From: Clitopilus passeckerianus
Taxonomy: Eukaryota > Basidiomycota > Agaricomycetes > Agaricales > Entolomataceae
NCBI GenBank assembly: GCA_944990035.1
Contig: CALYLX010000145.1
Coordinates: forward strand, 310,001-374,000
Direction: 5' to 3'
DNA: 64,000 bases
The translations under genes were made by a program, and so were the position numbers. Shown piece by piece: positions 22,443 through 33,276 of this stretch. Each line of letters opens with the position of its first letter. Within the stretch, counting starts at the first letter, position 1. The notes beneath the pieces were generated by a model that worked only from the letters and a program-made list of their open reading frames with translations, did not search any database and was not told where the DNA came from.

Positions 22443-22957
22443 TGACAAAGATATCGGAGAGTTTCAAGCTTGTTTTCTGTGCTGCGAGCTCTCTGGCGGC
22501 TGTGATGACGCAGATCGGCGCAGCTCGAACGTGACCGGCCCGAGCACTTAACCGGAAATTGCCATTGTCGTTTGTCCAAAAAGGTAATTCCTCGAGGCGG
22601 TTCTCCTGAACATGTGGACTGCTTGGGTGACAGCACAATCAGTTCTCAGCTGCCTGCAGGCAAACTGATGGAGCATTGATTGGTATGTTCATCGAAGTGG
22701 AATGATACAACATCGATCGTTTGTTCAATCTTCAACGTACTGAACGGGTGTCTTTTTTCTTCTGTTGTTGGTTTTGGTGAGCTCTTATTTTTTACATTGC
22801 CGATCAAAAGGCAACAACCTCTTTTAGTTACAATACGGGACTGACGGTGACATTTGAACAGTCCAGAAAAGCTGTGCTCGTTTTCGTTGAGCCCGGGTTG
22901 TCACACATATAAGAGCTTGCGGTCAGCGCGGCGTACAGGACTCTTACGGACCAGTCG
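22443..22957. other. divergent promoter region
   Basis: About 515 bp between the starts of the minus-strand methyltransferase and the plus-strand Pro-rich gene. T/C-rich stretches near 22750-22790 are typical of fungal promoters. No other feature seen. Confidence 0.5.
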
Positions 22958-25559
22958 ATGACCGCAGTACCACGGCGCGACAGTGTGCCAGTATGGCCAG
23001 GACCGTGCGTCAATCATGGCCCACCACCCTTTCAGGGTGCACCACCTCCGATGCCTGCAGGATATGGCTATAATCAGCAGCAATGGGCTCAAGGTGTATG
23101 GGTACAGAACCCGCAGTGGAACCCCCGCCAGTATCCTGCACATAGCAATCAGTGGATGCCTGGAGCTTCATGGGGACCACACCCAGCATTTCCTCAACCA
23201 GGCTATCCCGGTGGACCACCACCCGCTGCACAACAACAGGCAAACTTCAATCCATATAAACGCCAAGTGAAGGCCCCAAGTATGGAATACCTTTCACAAC
23301 CAATATCAGACAATGGTCTCCAGCTGGAATCATTGGTTGAAGCGTACGTTCCTACCATGAGTCTAGATTGACGCGCTCTGATTGATTTGATATCCCAGAC
23401 CTGACCGTTATGGCGATGCTGCTCAACTCGGTGGTGCAAAGACCCCATGGATATGGAATCCCCTTACTCTTTCAAACGACGGAGAATCTCCCGCGCGGCC
23501 CAGTCGCCAAAACTCTACCGAGGATAACGTTTCAGTCACAGATTCTGGGGCGTCTGTCTCTTCTTCAGACTATGATTCATCCTCTACCGAGAGAGGCACC
23601 CGTCGAAATTATTCGCCCCCGTCTCGACATGCGTCAGAACCTGTCGTCAGTAACTCTCGAGCGCCTGCTCCTCCGATCGCTGCACCCCTAGCCCGACACG
23701 CAACCGAGCCTATAGTGGGAGAGTCATTCACTACCAAGATGGAGCTACGCCCAACCTTCAGCCCCAGCGTTGTGGTTACTCCAGAACACTACAAATCCCC
23801 TCGTGCTGGTCGATTAGGCTCCTCGGCCTCTTTACATTCGGCTTACAACCAAGGAGACCATGGTACAGGCTCAGGCTCGGTAGATGCGTTGTCAGACCAA
23901 CTGCACAGGACTCGATTTGACTCATTTTCCTCCGCTTCATCCGGGGCCAGCTCTGGCATGTTCTCATCCCCTGCCACAGCCAGTTCTTTTTCGTCCTATG
24001 GGTCAGGATCTGGATCCTTTGGCAATGGGGTATCCCCTTCAAAAAGCACATACCCAACTCATGGCGAATCTCGATCAATAGCAGGATTGGCCGCGCTCTC
24101 CGACGAACCCGAGTCTTATCCTGAACCTCCCGCCGAAATTCTCAGCCCCATCCGCTTGCAACCTATGCTCCCACCACCCACGGGGTCGGGCCGACGAAAG
24201 CAACGATACTTCGAGCAGAAACATGAGCCGAGCCCCTTGAGGCGGGAAGCGACAGAGCCTGTTCTTGACTCACCGTCACCGTTGGCCACTATTCCTGAAC
24301 AATACGGAGGTTATGATGGTCATAGAAGGCGTCAGTCAAGTCGTCAAGGCTCGATGGAGCCCGAGGATAATTACCTTAGTAGTGGCTATAGACAAGGCTC
24401 ATCTGGTCGTATCATGACTCCGCCTTCTCCTCAGGTGACTCCCCGGCCGGCAGAGGATCATGCATACCCCAGTTCTTATCATCAGTCTCATTCACGAACG
24501 CCATCTCGTCAAGGTTCAGCTTCATCCTATTACGAGACGCCATCGCGAAAAGGGTCCTCGTCCTCTCGTTATAGCCCACCAGACTCCGCGTCACGTCGAC
24601 CGTCTTCTCGTCAGAATTCTGTCGAGCCTGAAAGACACCACCCGTTAACGCCACCTGAACCTCAGAGCAGGAATCAGTTTGAGCCTGCTGACCAGGCGGC
24701 GCATCTACGCCCATATAATCCGTTACCTAATCCTCCTCGTTTTCATGAGAAACGGGACAGAACCCCCCCGCTGTCGCAGCCTAACTACGAGGAGAACTTT
24801 GTCCTTCACGCAGCGCCAAACACGCGTTCGGGATCCTACTCCTCGCACATTTATGCGAGCGGTACAGAGGATTCTGGTTCGCACATATACCCTACGCCGC
24901 ATGACGGGGCCAATACCAGGGTGATGCCTCCCGTGACGCCAAAGCGTTCACCCCCCGGCTCATCTGTCTATGCGTCTTCCGCCACGAGCCCCCAAGTCCA
25001 GCAGCCCACCCCGCGACATACTCCGCAAACGTTCAACCCTCATGCCCATCTCCAACTTCCTATTTCCCCAAGAGTTTCTAGGACCCCGGTTCCCGTTGAC
25101 CAGCCCCCTATTCCTCTGCCCGCATTGAAAAATGTTCCGATGCAAACGCCCCCAAACATACAGACGGTAGCTCGGAATGTTCGGGCGGGGTATTGGAACA
25201 AGCGTGGTGACCATTTGACTTCGACAGGATATGTCGTGTACGCTCCGAAGGGGATGCAATACCCGAACGACTTGAAGGATTATCCTGAAGTAGGAGATGG
25301 GTATAAGGACGAGCAAGGCATCACCGTATATCATGAAGATCGACCAGAACTCATCAATTCTGTATCGAGAAATGGCTTGCCTCCAGTGACACCATATTCA
25401 GAGGTACTTAAAATGTTTCATCCTCTATATAACCACAAACTGACGATCCCTTCTCCTAGTTCATATCATATAGGACACGCCATATACCAGTTACAAGACC
25501 CCATGAAATTCCTTCTTAACTCATACATAGTAATTATTGATTCCTTATCCCTGCTGTAA
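22958..25559 (+). CDS. Pro/Ser-rich protein with conserved C-terminal block, function unknown
   Basis: Two main exons: 22958 to about 23343 and about 23400 to 25559. The N-terminal part is Pro/Gln/Tyr-rich low complexity (GPPPFQGAPPPMPAGYGYNQ), continued after the intron by PDRYGDAAQLGGAKTPWIWN. The middle, some 500 residues, is Ser/Pro-rich with repeated SRxGS/SRQxS sites. The C-terminal block AGYWNKRGDHLTSTGYVVYA, then PNDLKDYPEVGDG and VYHEDRPELI, is compact. I recall similar GYWNxRGDHL blocks in other agaricomycete hypothetical proteins, but know of no function. The last 50 residues may not be coding: a donor-like gtactt at 25404 could end the conserved part and join a further exon after the AG near 25471. 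Likely intrinsically disordered over most of its length. Confidence 0.72.
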
Positions 25560-26357
25560 TGTTTTTATTAACCGCTCTCAAATCGCTAACCTATCAACCG
25601 CCTGGTATAATGCTTGTATACCCCGATTCACCACTCGCATGCATACCCATTTGCCACACGTCTCCATGTAGTAAATTGATTCGACACGATACTGTTGCAA
25701 TGCCCTTCATAGATCTTTCATATTGGTACTTTCATCGTTGTTTTTGAAATTCAATGTAGCGAATATTATTTTCCAGCTCCAGGGCTCATTTCTAGCTGAT
25801 ACCATTAGTACGTACAGGTACGCGCTTCGGGCTCCAAGCTTCAAGCTTCAAGAGCCACCGAGTCACGATCTGTTTCATGGAAGACTTGCGTGCTGATCAC
25901 GGGCTCAGGTCACAGCCTCCAGTTAAACGCGCCTCATGCCCGAGGTCGGCGCTCTAGAAGCCTTCATAATGATTGCCAACATGCTACCAAAAATTTCGCC
26001 TTCAAAATCCCTGTTCTGGTTCGACACTCGGCGCCTTTGTCACCTGCAGCGGGCGTAGCTGTTGTCCTAATCTCCGTTCAAGATATCGATAACAAAGATT
26101 AGCTGGCGGAACATAGGGATTAGGCTGTGCCTCCAGAGAATTTTTTTGTTCCAGAACAAGTCAAGATGTATGTGGAGCTGTCCTATCGTTCCTGGTTTAG
26201 CGATCTGACAGGTTAGACAGCCTATCCCGTACTTAAGGAAAGCAGCAGGACTTTGTGGCCTTCCTCGGTCTTTCGTGTCGACCAAGGTCACATTCCTTCG
26301 TTGAGACGCTTGCGCCACATATCTTCTGGAGGGAATCGGTGGCCGTAGACTCAAATC
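25560..26357. other. intergenic
   Basis: About 800 bp. A short direct repeat (aagcttcaagcttcaag) lies near 25840. No gene or RNA recognised. Confidence 0.5.
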
Positions 26358-28035
26358 ATGTTCTTCGCTTCCCCTTCCCCTCGCCCACTGATCTTTGTGG
26401 TGGTCTTGCTCCTGCTCATCCGATGCTTCACCTGTGGTTATGAGCTCGTTCAAGACCATTCAGGCACTACATTCTACGATGGTTGGGACTTCTATGGTAG
26501 CTGGGACAATCTGACGCTCGGTAAGCTGAAGGAACTATCGCCCTCCGTAACATAGCTAACTCTTTATGCAGGGGACGTCGTGTGGCTCGACGAAGAGACG
26601 GCTTTTGGACAGGGCTTAGCGTATGTGAATACCGCCGGGAATGCTGTCTTTAAAGTGGACAACGAGCATGCAGTCCCCTTCAATGAAAAAAGAAGCTCAG
26701 TGAGTGGGACAGCCCGTCATTTTCCAGGTCAATCCTGATTATCATGCCGATGGCTTGCAGGTCAGGATCACCTCGAAAACTGCGTACGCGGTTGGAAGCC
26801 TCTGGATCGCTGATATTGTTCACATACCCTTTGGTTGCTCTGTCAGTCCAGTCTACTTCCTTCGCTCGCTATCATTCTGACCAGTATTCACAGGTATGGC
26901 CAGCGTTCTGGACTAAAGGACCAACCTGGCCGAATGATGGTGAAATCGAGTAAGTGCACGGTTTGACCTGTGGCCACCCTAACTAAGGCTTGCCTTATAG
27001 TATCATGGAGGGAATCAACCTCATGGGTTACAACCAGATGGCATTACACACGCTACCTGGGTGCCTACACACCACACCTCCTAATCAGATGGGTATTTCG
27101 AAAGAAGTCGACTGCTCTCAGCCGCCAGGGTGTGTAGTCAACGAAGTGGCTCCCAACAGCTTTGGGGCCGGGTTCAATGCGGCAGGAGGAGGCGCTTTTG
27201 CAACACAATTTGATGTTGCTGGGTAAGCTTTCTATCTTCTGTCAAGCCTCTGATTGTCCTTACCTTTGCATCGTAGTATTTTGTGAGGAAATCCCGTCTT
27301 TTAAAACCCTAAGATCCCGAGCTCACTCTTCTGAACATTGTAGCATGTGGTTCTGGAGTGTAAGTTAATAAAGCAAGCGAGGCAAGCCATGCACTCATTC
27401 ATCTCGCTTTAGCGCCCGAACATTCCAATATCCGTTCTACAAGCAACCTCAAATTCTCCCATCGACGTCTCGCAGTGGGGTCCACCATCAGCAAGCTACC
27501 CAGCGACAACTTGCAATATCACCCAATTCTTCTCGCCACAGAATCTGGTGTTCGATATCACACTGTGTGGAGCCTGGTACGTTCTACTATGTCCCGAGAA
27601 AAGAAGTAAATGTCACTTAGAATGTCACAGGGCTGGACTACCGGAGAACTATCTTCCTTCATGTAGTAATCAAGGCCCTACGGGAACTTGTGTGAGTGTG
27701 TTCTGAATCTTCGGATGACCTTGTCGTTGCTCACTTTTTATCACCAGTATCGAGACAGCGTTGTCGGTCCAGGTGACCGTTTCAACGAGGCTTACTTTGA
27801 GGTCAAATACGTCCGGGCCTATACGACCGGCGGCGTTGCTCCGACGCCTACCGCTCCCGCCGTTGCCTATGCAGACGTGACACCACAAGTAACGTCTGCT
27901 GCCGCTGCCAAAGCGCCGGTCGGTACTGTGTTGATACCCAGCCCATTGTTTTTCAACGGCGCCACTTCCCGGATATCATGTCATGACTCTCTTATGCTAA
28001 TGGTTGTTTGTGCTATTGGATTCCTTTCTCTATAG
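26358..28035 (+). CDS. GH16-family endo-beta-glucanase (glucan-modifying, probably GPI- or membrane-anchored)
   Basis: Glycoside hydrolase family 16, acting on beta-1,3(4)-glucans. Many exons. The N terminus has a hydrophobic signal/anchor (LIFVVVLLLLIRCFTCGYEL). After GTTFYDGWDFYGSWDNLTLG an intron (26521-) precedes DVVWLDEETAFGQGLAYVNT. The catalytic centre lies across a splice: PTWPNDGEI with Asp completed in the next exon, giving EIDIMEG, which holds the nucleophile Glu, the Asp and the acid/base Glu. Downstream are TPPNQMGISKEVDCSQPPGC, MWFWS, RPNIPISVLQATSNSPIDVS and LVFDITLCGAW. The C terminus is Ala/Thr/Pro-rich, then a hydrophobic end LMLMVVCAIGFLSL, as in GPI signals. Stop 28033-28035. 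Wall remodelling or nutrition are both possible. Confidence 0.87.
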
Positions 28036-28361
28036 TTTATGAATTAGACCTTAGGCCTTATACATAGGACTTTGTTTTTTAGAGGATTGACGACTATCAT
28101 GACGACACTTATAGATCATACACGAGCTTTTTATTTCTAGAATTTTACGGATGGGATGAGGCATATAGTCTCATTGATAGATTATGAGCCTTAAAATTAC
28201 GTCGAAATGGCTCTTTCAGGCCTCCACGAAGCATTGCCGTCTTACATAGATATTTCGAATACCTGATGAGGGAATAAAGATTGTTGAGAACAGATCCCAA
28301 ACCCCACTTATATTATCAAATCATCGCATTGCATCGCGACTTGGAGGCAATCCACCATAAG

Positions 28362-29588
28362 ATGCCAGCTGCTTGGTCTCTCGCTCCCGAACTTCACGAC
28401 TGCATCGTCTCTGAACTAATCGACGATGCCAGTACGCTGAGAAGCTGCTCATTAGTTTCCAAGTCTTGGCATGATATTGCCATATATATCCTTTGGTCAC
28501 TGCGACCTCTCAATATCCAGTTTGCCAAATCCACTCGCCTTCAAAAGCTCCGCGAAATACTAGAAGGGCCGCAATGCTACTTTGCTCCTCATGTGCGAAC
28601 TCTAAGACTGGACGCCATAGAGACTTTACATTTATCCCCGCGCGAACAACTTGCTATCTACAACAGGGTCAACCTAGTCCTAGAGCTCCTCCTAAGGTTT
28701 TCTCTAGAGTTGAAAGGTCTTTCAGCCATTGGCCCCGATCTCAATAAACTCAGCAACGTTGTCCGTCAGGGCCTTTGGTCATTCAGGAGCATGTCGTCGC
28801 TCGAGCTTTATGGCGTTAGTTTCCCAGATAGTGGGTCCTAATCCGATGGATATCCAACTTCAAGGGCCTCCAGAGGTTGGACATGGGGAGTTCTAGCATT
28901 CGAACATCGGAGGCTAGTAATGAAGACCCGAGCAGGATAGACCTACAATCTTTGCAAGAGCTCAGGTTGGGCATGCGGCCCGGTCTCGACCTCATTTTAC
29001 GACAATTTCTGGCGAGACCATGCCGCCTACACACGCTGACCCTAATCTGGCGGACACCTTTCGAATTCGGCCTAGTCGCCCAGTTACTCGACCATGTCGG
29101 ATCCTACTTCAAGACTCTTACACTCAATATCGGAATTGCGGTATTTTCTCCCAGAGCACCTGGGGATTTCGACAGTAGGTTTACTGGTTCGAACTTGCTT
29201 CGCTTGGCTGACACCCCCTACCAGATTTTTCCCTCAGTCTCGCCCGTAACGTGAACCCGGCAAGTCTGGACATAATTTCAATATGCATTCCATGGGATGA
29301 AGTTTACCCTTGCGACTGACTGCAAAGGGTACTGCAATCGATCAACGCCCCCGTAATCCAGACGATAGGGATTGCATTTATCCCGGACTATAGTGTTGCT
29401 GGGCAAGGCGAACAGGAGTATTTCTTTGGAGGGTGCTGGACGATGTTCTTTCGTCGAATCAACATTTTGACTCTTGGGAAAGGTGGTGGTGCACGTTGGT
29501 GAAGCCGAAGGATCCAGAATCAGAGTTCAGGTCACGCCTACCGAAGTTGGGGACAAGCGGTAAGTTGTTGGTAGAGAAAGACCCCTAG
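28362..29588 (+). pseudogene. F-box/LRR-type gene with frameshift and in-frame stop
   Basis: The first half is an intact open frame with an F-box: SLAPELHDCIVSELIDDAST, LRSCSLVSKSWHDIAIYILW. It is followed by leucine-rich sequence. At 28838-28841 the frame ends with a stop; the homologous continuation (LIRWISNFKGLQRLDMGSSS) resumes one base out of frame, with no room for an intron. Near 29243 a further change or intron leads into RNVNPASLDIISICIPWDEV, and a TGA interrupts CD-LQRVLQSINAPVIQTIGI near 29320. The tail (DSWERWWCTLVKPKDPESEF, LVEKDP) stays open to TAG 29586-29588. F-box genes form large, fast-decaying families in agaricomycetes; this looks like a recently lost member unless the breaks are sequence errors. 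Confidence 0.6.
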
Positions 29589-30247
29589 GAAGGCTGCATG
29601 CTGTGCTTTTATGCAGACCATTATGAATTTCTTTGTTGGAGTAGTTTGTCCAATGCGATTACAGTAGACTCGCTCATAATGTATAGTGCAGGTACCTGGG
29701 TCATTCCTATGCATTATCACGTCCGTCAGGTAGAATGAGTGTTTCCTAGGCCTTTGATATGCGTATCTCTCACAAAAATCGTGCGAAAAGAGACAAACGC
29801 AAAAGCCGGAAGTCATCCCAAGCATCTGGATAAACTATGGATTGTGGAGTTCCGGAGCAAAATCCTACGCATCATGAGGATTACGCATTGTTGGAGTACG
29901 CATTATGAGCGAGTCTACTGTGTCCCCGGAACTATGAGCAAAATAGGCTTTGATAGGTTGTGGATCAGAGTAGTGAAGGAGGAAATCTATGGGAGACATC
30001 ATAAAAATAGGAAATAACTCTTCTGAATGTTTTTATGGTGCTGTTAGGTGTCATTATGCCTTGCAGAATTTCGTTTCTTAGGTGCGGAAAAAGAACTGAG
30101 CGTTATGATCAAGCACTGTTTGATCAAGCCAAGTTACTTGCATTACCAAATTTAGAGCGCGTCTCCAAACGGAAACACCCGAATACAGACTGAACCGTTC
30201 CCGTCGAACCAAAGTTTCCAGAACTCACTCACTCCGCATTCTACACA
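29589..30247. other. intergenic with inverted repeat
   Basis: Holds the inverted repeat listed separately (29661-29681 with 29901-29921) and the promoter of ATP19. No coding sequence supported. Confidence 0.5.
29661..29921. repeat. perfect 21-bp inverted repeat pair
   Basis: Arm 1 is 29661-29681 (acagtagactcgctcataat plus g); arm 2 is 29901-29921, its exact reverse complement, with a 219-bp spacer. The sequence next to arm 2 repeats variants of tacgcatnatgag three times (about 29868-29909). It could be a miniature inverted-repeat element, but no target-site duplication was found directly outside the arms. Confidence 0.7.
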
Positions 30248-30664
30248 ATGACCTAGTAAGCTCTTGATTCGCGTTTCTATCGTAACTTTGCACTCATTAC
30301 TGGTGTGCTTTTCTCAGCACCATCCTCGGCCGTGCCATCAAGAACGAGCACCTTGCTCTCGGAGTTCTCGCATCAACCTTCGGCGGTGCATGGCTCGCAA
30401 CAAGGGGAGGAAGTCAGCCCAAAGCAAGGCCGGGATCAGTCCAAGCAGCAAAGGCTACCGTTCCTATTAATGCTAGCTCGAGGTACGTCGTATGAGATTG
30501 TTTTCATTGGTCCTTACTGACATGTCATTGGACTATAGCGATGAAGAGGCGTTGTACGTTTCAAACCCTCCCTTCAAATAATATCAAGGAAGTACTAACA
30601 CGAATTCTTTAGCATCAAGAACTTCATTGCGGAGGCTGAGAAGGAGGATACAGGAAAGCACTAG
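30248..30664 (+). CDS. ATP19: mitochondrial ATP synthase subunit K
   Basis: Small inner-membrane subunit of F1Fo ATP synthase, involved in dimer formation. Four exons: 30248-30255, 30318-30482, 30539-30553 and 30613-30664, giving 79 residues. It reads MTYTILGRAIKNEHLALGVL, ASTFGGAWLATRGG (membrane helix), a linker, then DEEAFIKNFIAEAEKEDTGK-H. The DEExFIKxF end is the hallmark of fungal subunit K. Exon 1 carries only eight coding bases and exon 3 is a 15-nt microexon. All introns are GT..AG and the phases agree. Length is as expected for the family. Confidence 0.9.
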
Positions 30665-30933
30665 GTTGGGATGCTTGTCAATGACGCCAAAAGTTATCAG
30701 CCTTGGTCCTTGCTGAATGTACAAGAGTCCACCCCATTTTAGAGTTTAAATGAACATTTACATCGGACATTTCGTACCCTGGCGCAGTACGGCCCACTTT
30801 TTAGTTTTCTACGGTCGGACGGCCTTTCTAAGTGCGTGATGCCGAAAGTTGTTAGGGTGTTACTCCGTTAGCCTGCATAGTAACTTGAATTTGACCGTCA
30901 AAGTCACCGTCTGTCCTTACTCTCTAAGCAACG

Positions 30934-32769
30934 ATGAGCCGGTCTTCAACGTCTGAATCATCGTCAACGACTATGATGACACCCTCAAAACGACATTCCT
31001 TATTCATTTCAAGTGGTCCGCGACCATTACGGCTCGTTGATGGAAGCAATTCTCCTTCCTCGCAAGGTCCTTCAACGGCACCTCTTTCGTCTGGCTTCGA
31101 TATCTCGTCACCATGTACACCTTCCAGCTCTAACAGCCCACCCCCAATAAGCACCAGGCCGCTGTCCAGGAGACAGTCTTCGATATCCTATATCTCTGTG
31201 GAGCATGGCGCACATACACCATTGTCGCCAAGCTCCCGACATTCTTTGCTCTTCTCGCCGAAGTCAGGAATTGGTAATACATCACCTAAGGAATGGAAGA
31301 GCCCGCCTCCCGTATCTGCTGCGCCGGAAAGGTCTCCAGTTACGATCGTCGACCAGTCAGTTGCAGTCTTTATTCTTGAGGATATATAGTCTAATGTTTA
31401 AAATGCGACAGACACTCGGAGTTACTCAGAAGTATCGCACAGAAGGAAGAGATGTGTCTCGAACTACGCTCACAACTTGCCACCCATGAAGCAGAGCTCT
31501 CGCAACGTGAGTATCACTCATATTCTTCCTGTCTTCTCTGAGCTCTTTCTGACATCTCACCATCCAACCAGTGAAGAGAAAGTGGGAGCGTATCATGAAC
31601 CGAGGCGGCTTTGAGAACACATCATCCCCTATCGTCAACCCTCAAGGAACTGTGCTAGACGGCATCAAGGAAGGTGTCCAGGGCGTCAGCAGGCTTGTTG
31701 CAGGCTTTGCACTCGGAGACGCTTCACCGCCTCCGCATTTGAACGCTGTTCCTCTACAAACTCTACGATCCTCCCCTAGGCCGACGCACTCCAGCTCCAA
31801 CTCCTCAATTTCGACCTATGCAACCAAGTCTACTCGATTCTCGCAGTCATCACAATCTTCTATCGGTGAAGACATACCTGATACTGCCCCTCCCGCCTCC
31901 ATGTCTGCATCGCACATCTCTTCGAACGGGAGCATTGGGAGTAGCTCAGACGAGAACGTCCTAATTGTCTATGATACCGGCGCTACACCTGTCATGAGCC
32001 CCAACCCTGCCTTCATCGCCAAGCAACACCGGAGGGACGAGCGGCGCCAACGAGCCCAGGATTCACAGATAAGATTTGGCGCAGACCTTCACTGCAGGAA
32101 GTCCAGGGATGGCAGTAAATCTCCGTCACCACTGATCATGACACCTGAGAGTGAGGTTGGCTGTGTTTCTCCCCGAATAGTGGATGAAGAGATTGAAGAC
32201 GAGAAGAAGAAGAGGAGGACAAGTGCTGTTACTGGCACTTTCCCGCCGATTGCGTCCATGCCTGGACTTACGTCGTTAATGACTGGTACAAATGCGCAAC
32301 CTGTGAGTTCGTGGGTGGGGAAGAAGTTCGAGGAGCTTCAGAAAGGCTCGACGTACGTTGGCTCAGAGCTGTATATCTTTCCTCTCAAAACTCATAGCTT
32401 TTATTCAGCTTCACAAAGAGCCAGAAACGAGCTTCCTTGCTGTTTTCCGACGTGTCTCAATCCATCGCCTCCGTCTTGTCGCCTTCGCCGCTATCTGCGA
32501 CTAGTTCCCCCTCTGGAAAGTCGCCAGCACCGTCCTACTTCAGTCCGCTTTCTACACCTCCTTTGACCACTTGCACCACGTCAAGTTCTTCTCTCCTTGA
32601 TGAAGATCCGGATGACCTCATGGGCGGTAGCCTTACGAAAGCTTCGCCTATAATGACGCCGGAAATTAGACCGAGCTTAACAAGGAAGGATTTTCCGGTT
32701 CCGCAACCAAAGAAATCATTCACAATCAAGGATGGGAAGAAGGAGGACGAGGATGAGTGGAATTGGTAG
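30934..32769 (+). CDS. Ser-rich protein with coiled-coil (DUF4048-like), function unknown
   Basis: Exon 1 (30934 to about 31352) is Ser/Pro/Thr-rich. The second exon (from about 31411) holds a predicted coiled coil (SELLRSIAQKEEMCLELRSQ, LATHEAELSQ), an intron, then LKRKWERIMNRGGFENTSSP. A long Ser-rich exon follows (VQGVSRLVAGFALGD, later SSWVGKKFEELQKGST). After an intron the last exon starts KSQKRASLLFSDVSQSIASV and ends acidic: EDEDEWNW, stop 32767-32769. The coiled coil plus short VGKK/SDVSQSI blocks recall DUF4048-type fungal proteins; that comparison is from memory. Probably cytoplasmic and phosphorylated, given the serine density. Confidence 0.75.
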
Positions 32770-33276
32770 AACCGTCATTTGGGCGTGTCATTGGTAGCCT
32801 TACGAACATCCCCCCTGCTCCATTTCTGCGAAGCAATCTCGTTCATGTGTACGGGTGGGTTCCCAGCTCGAGTCGAGGCTATTCTCTTTGTTTTGGGATC
32901 ATTATTCACTCTTGGTCTTTTGTTGCATTTTGTCGAGTATACAGGCTTTTCCGACTTCCATTCCTTATTACTATAATCGTTTCAGCTTTGGTCTAGCATG
33001 TATTATAACATTGCAGCATTCCATAATGCATTTGTTTGAGCAAACCGTTCGGGCGCAATGAAATGGCCTGGTGTATGGAAAGTAGTTGGGGTATAAATCA
33101 GCCAGTATGCAGTAGTCTTTGTGGTATTCTTGAGACGCGAGTCCTCTTCGGACGTGCATAGGTATGTGTAGGTCCGGAGAGTGGACTAGAGCAAGTCAAC
33201 TGGTATGGGCCATCTTCAGACTTGATGTGAGGTGCTCTTACTCTAAACGAAGATGAGGGGAATAGTTACCTCCCGA
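32770..33276. other. convergent 3' flanks
   Basis: About 500 bp between two converging stops. T-rich after the plus-strand gene; several short open frames without support. Confidence 0.5.
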
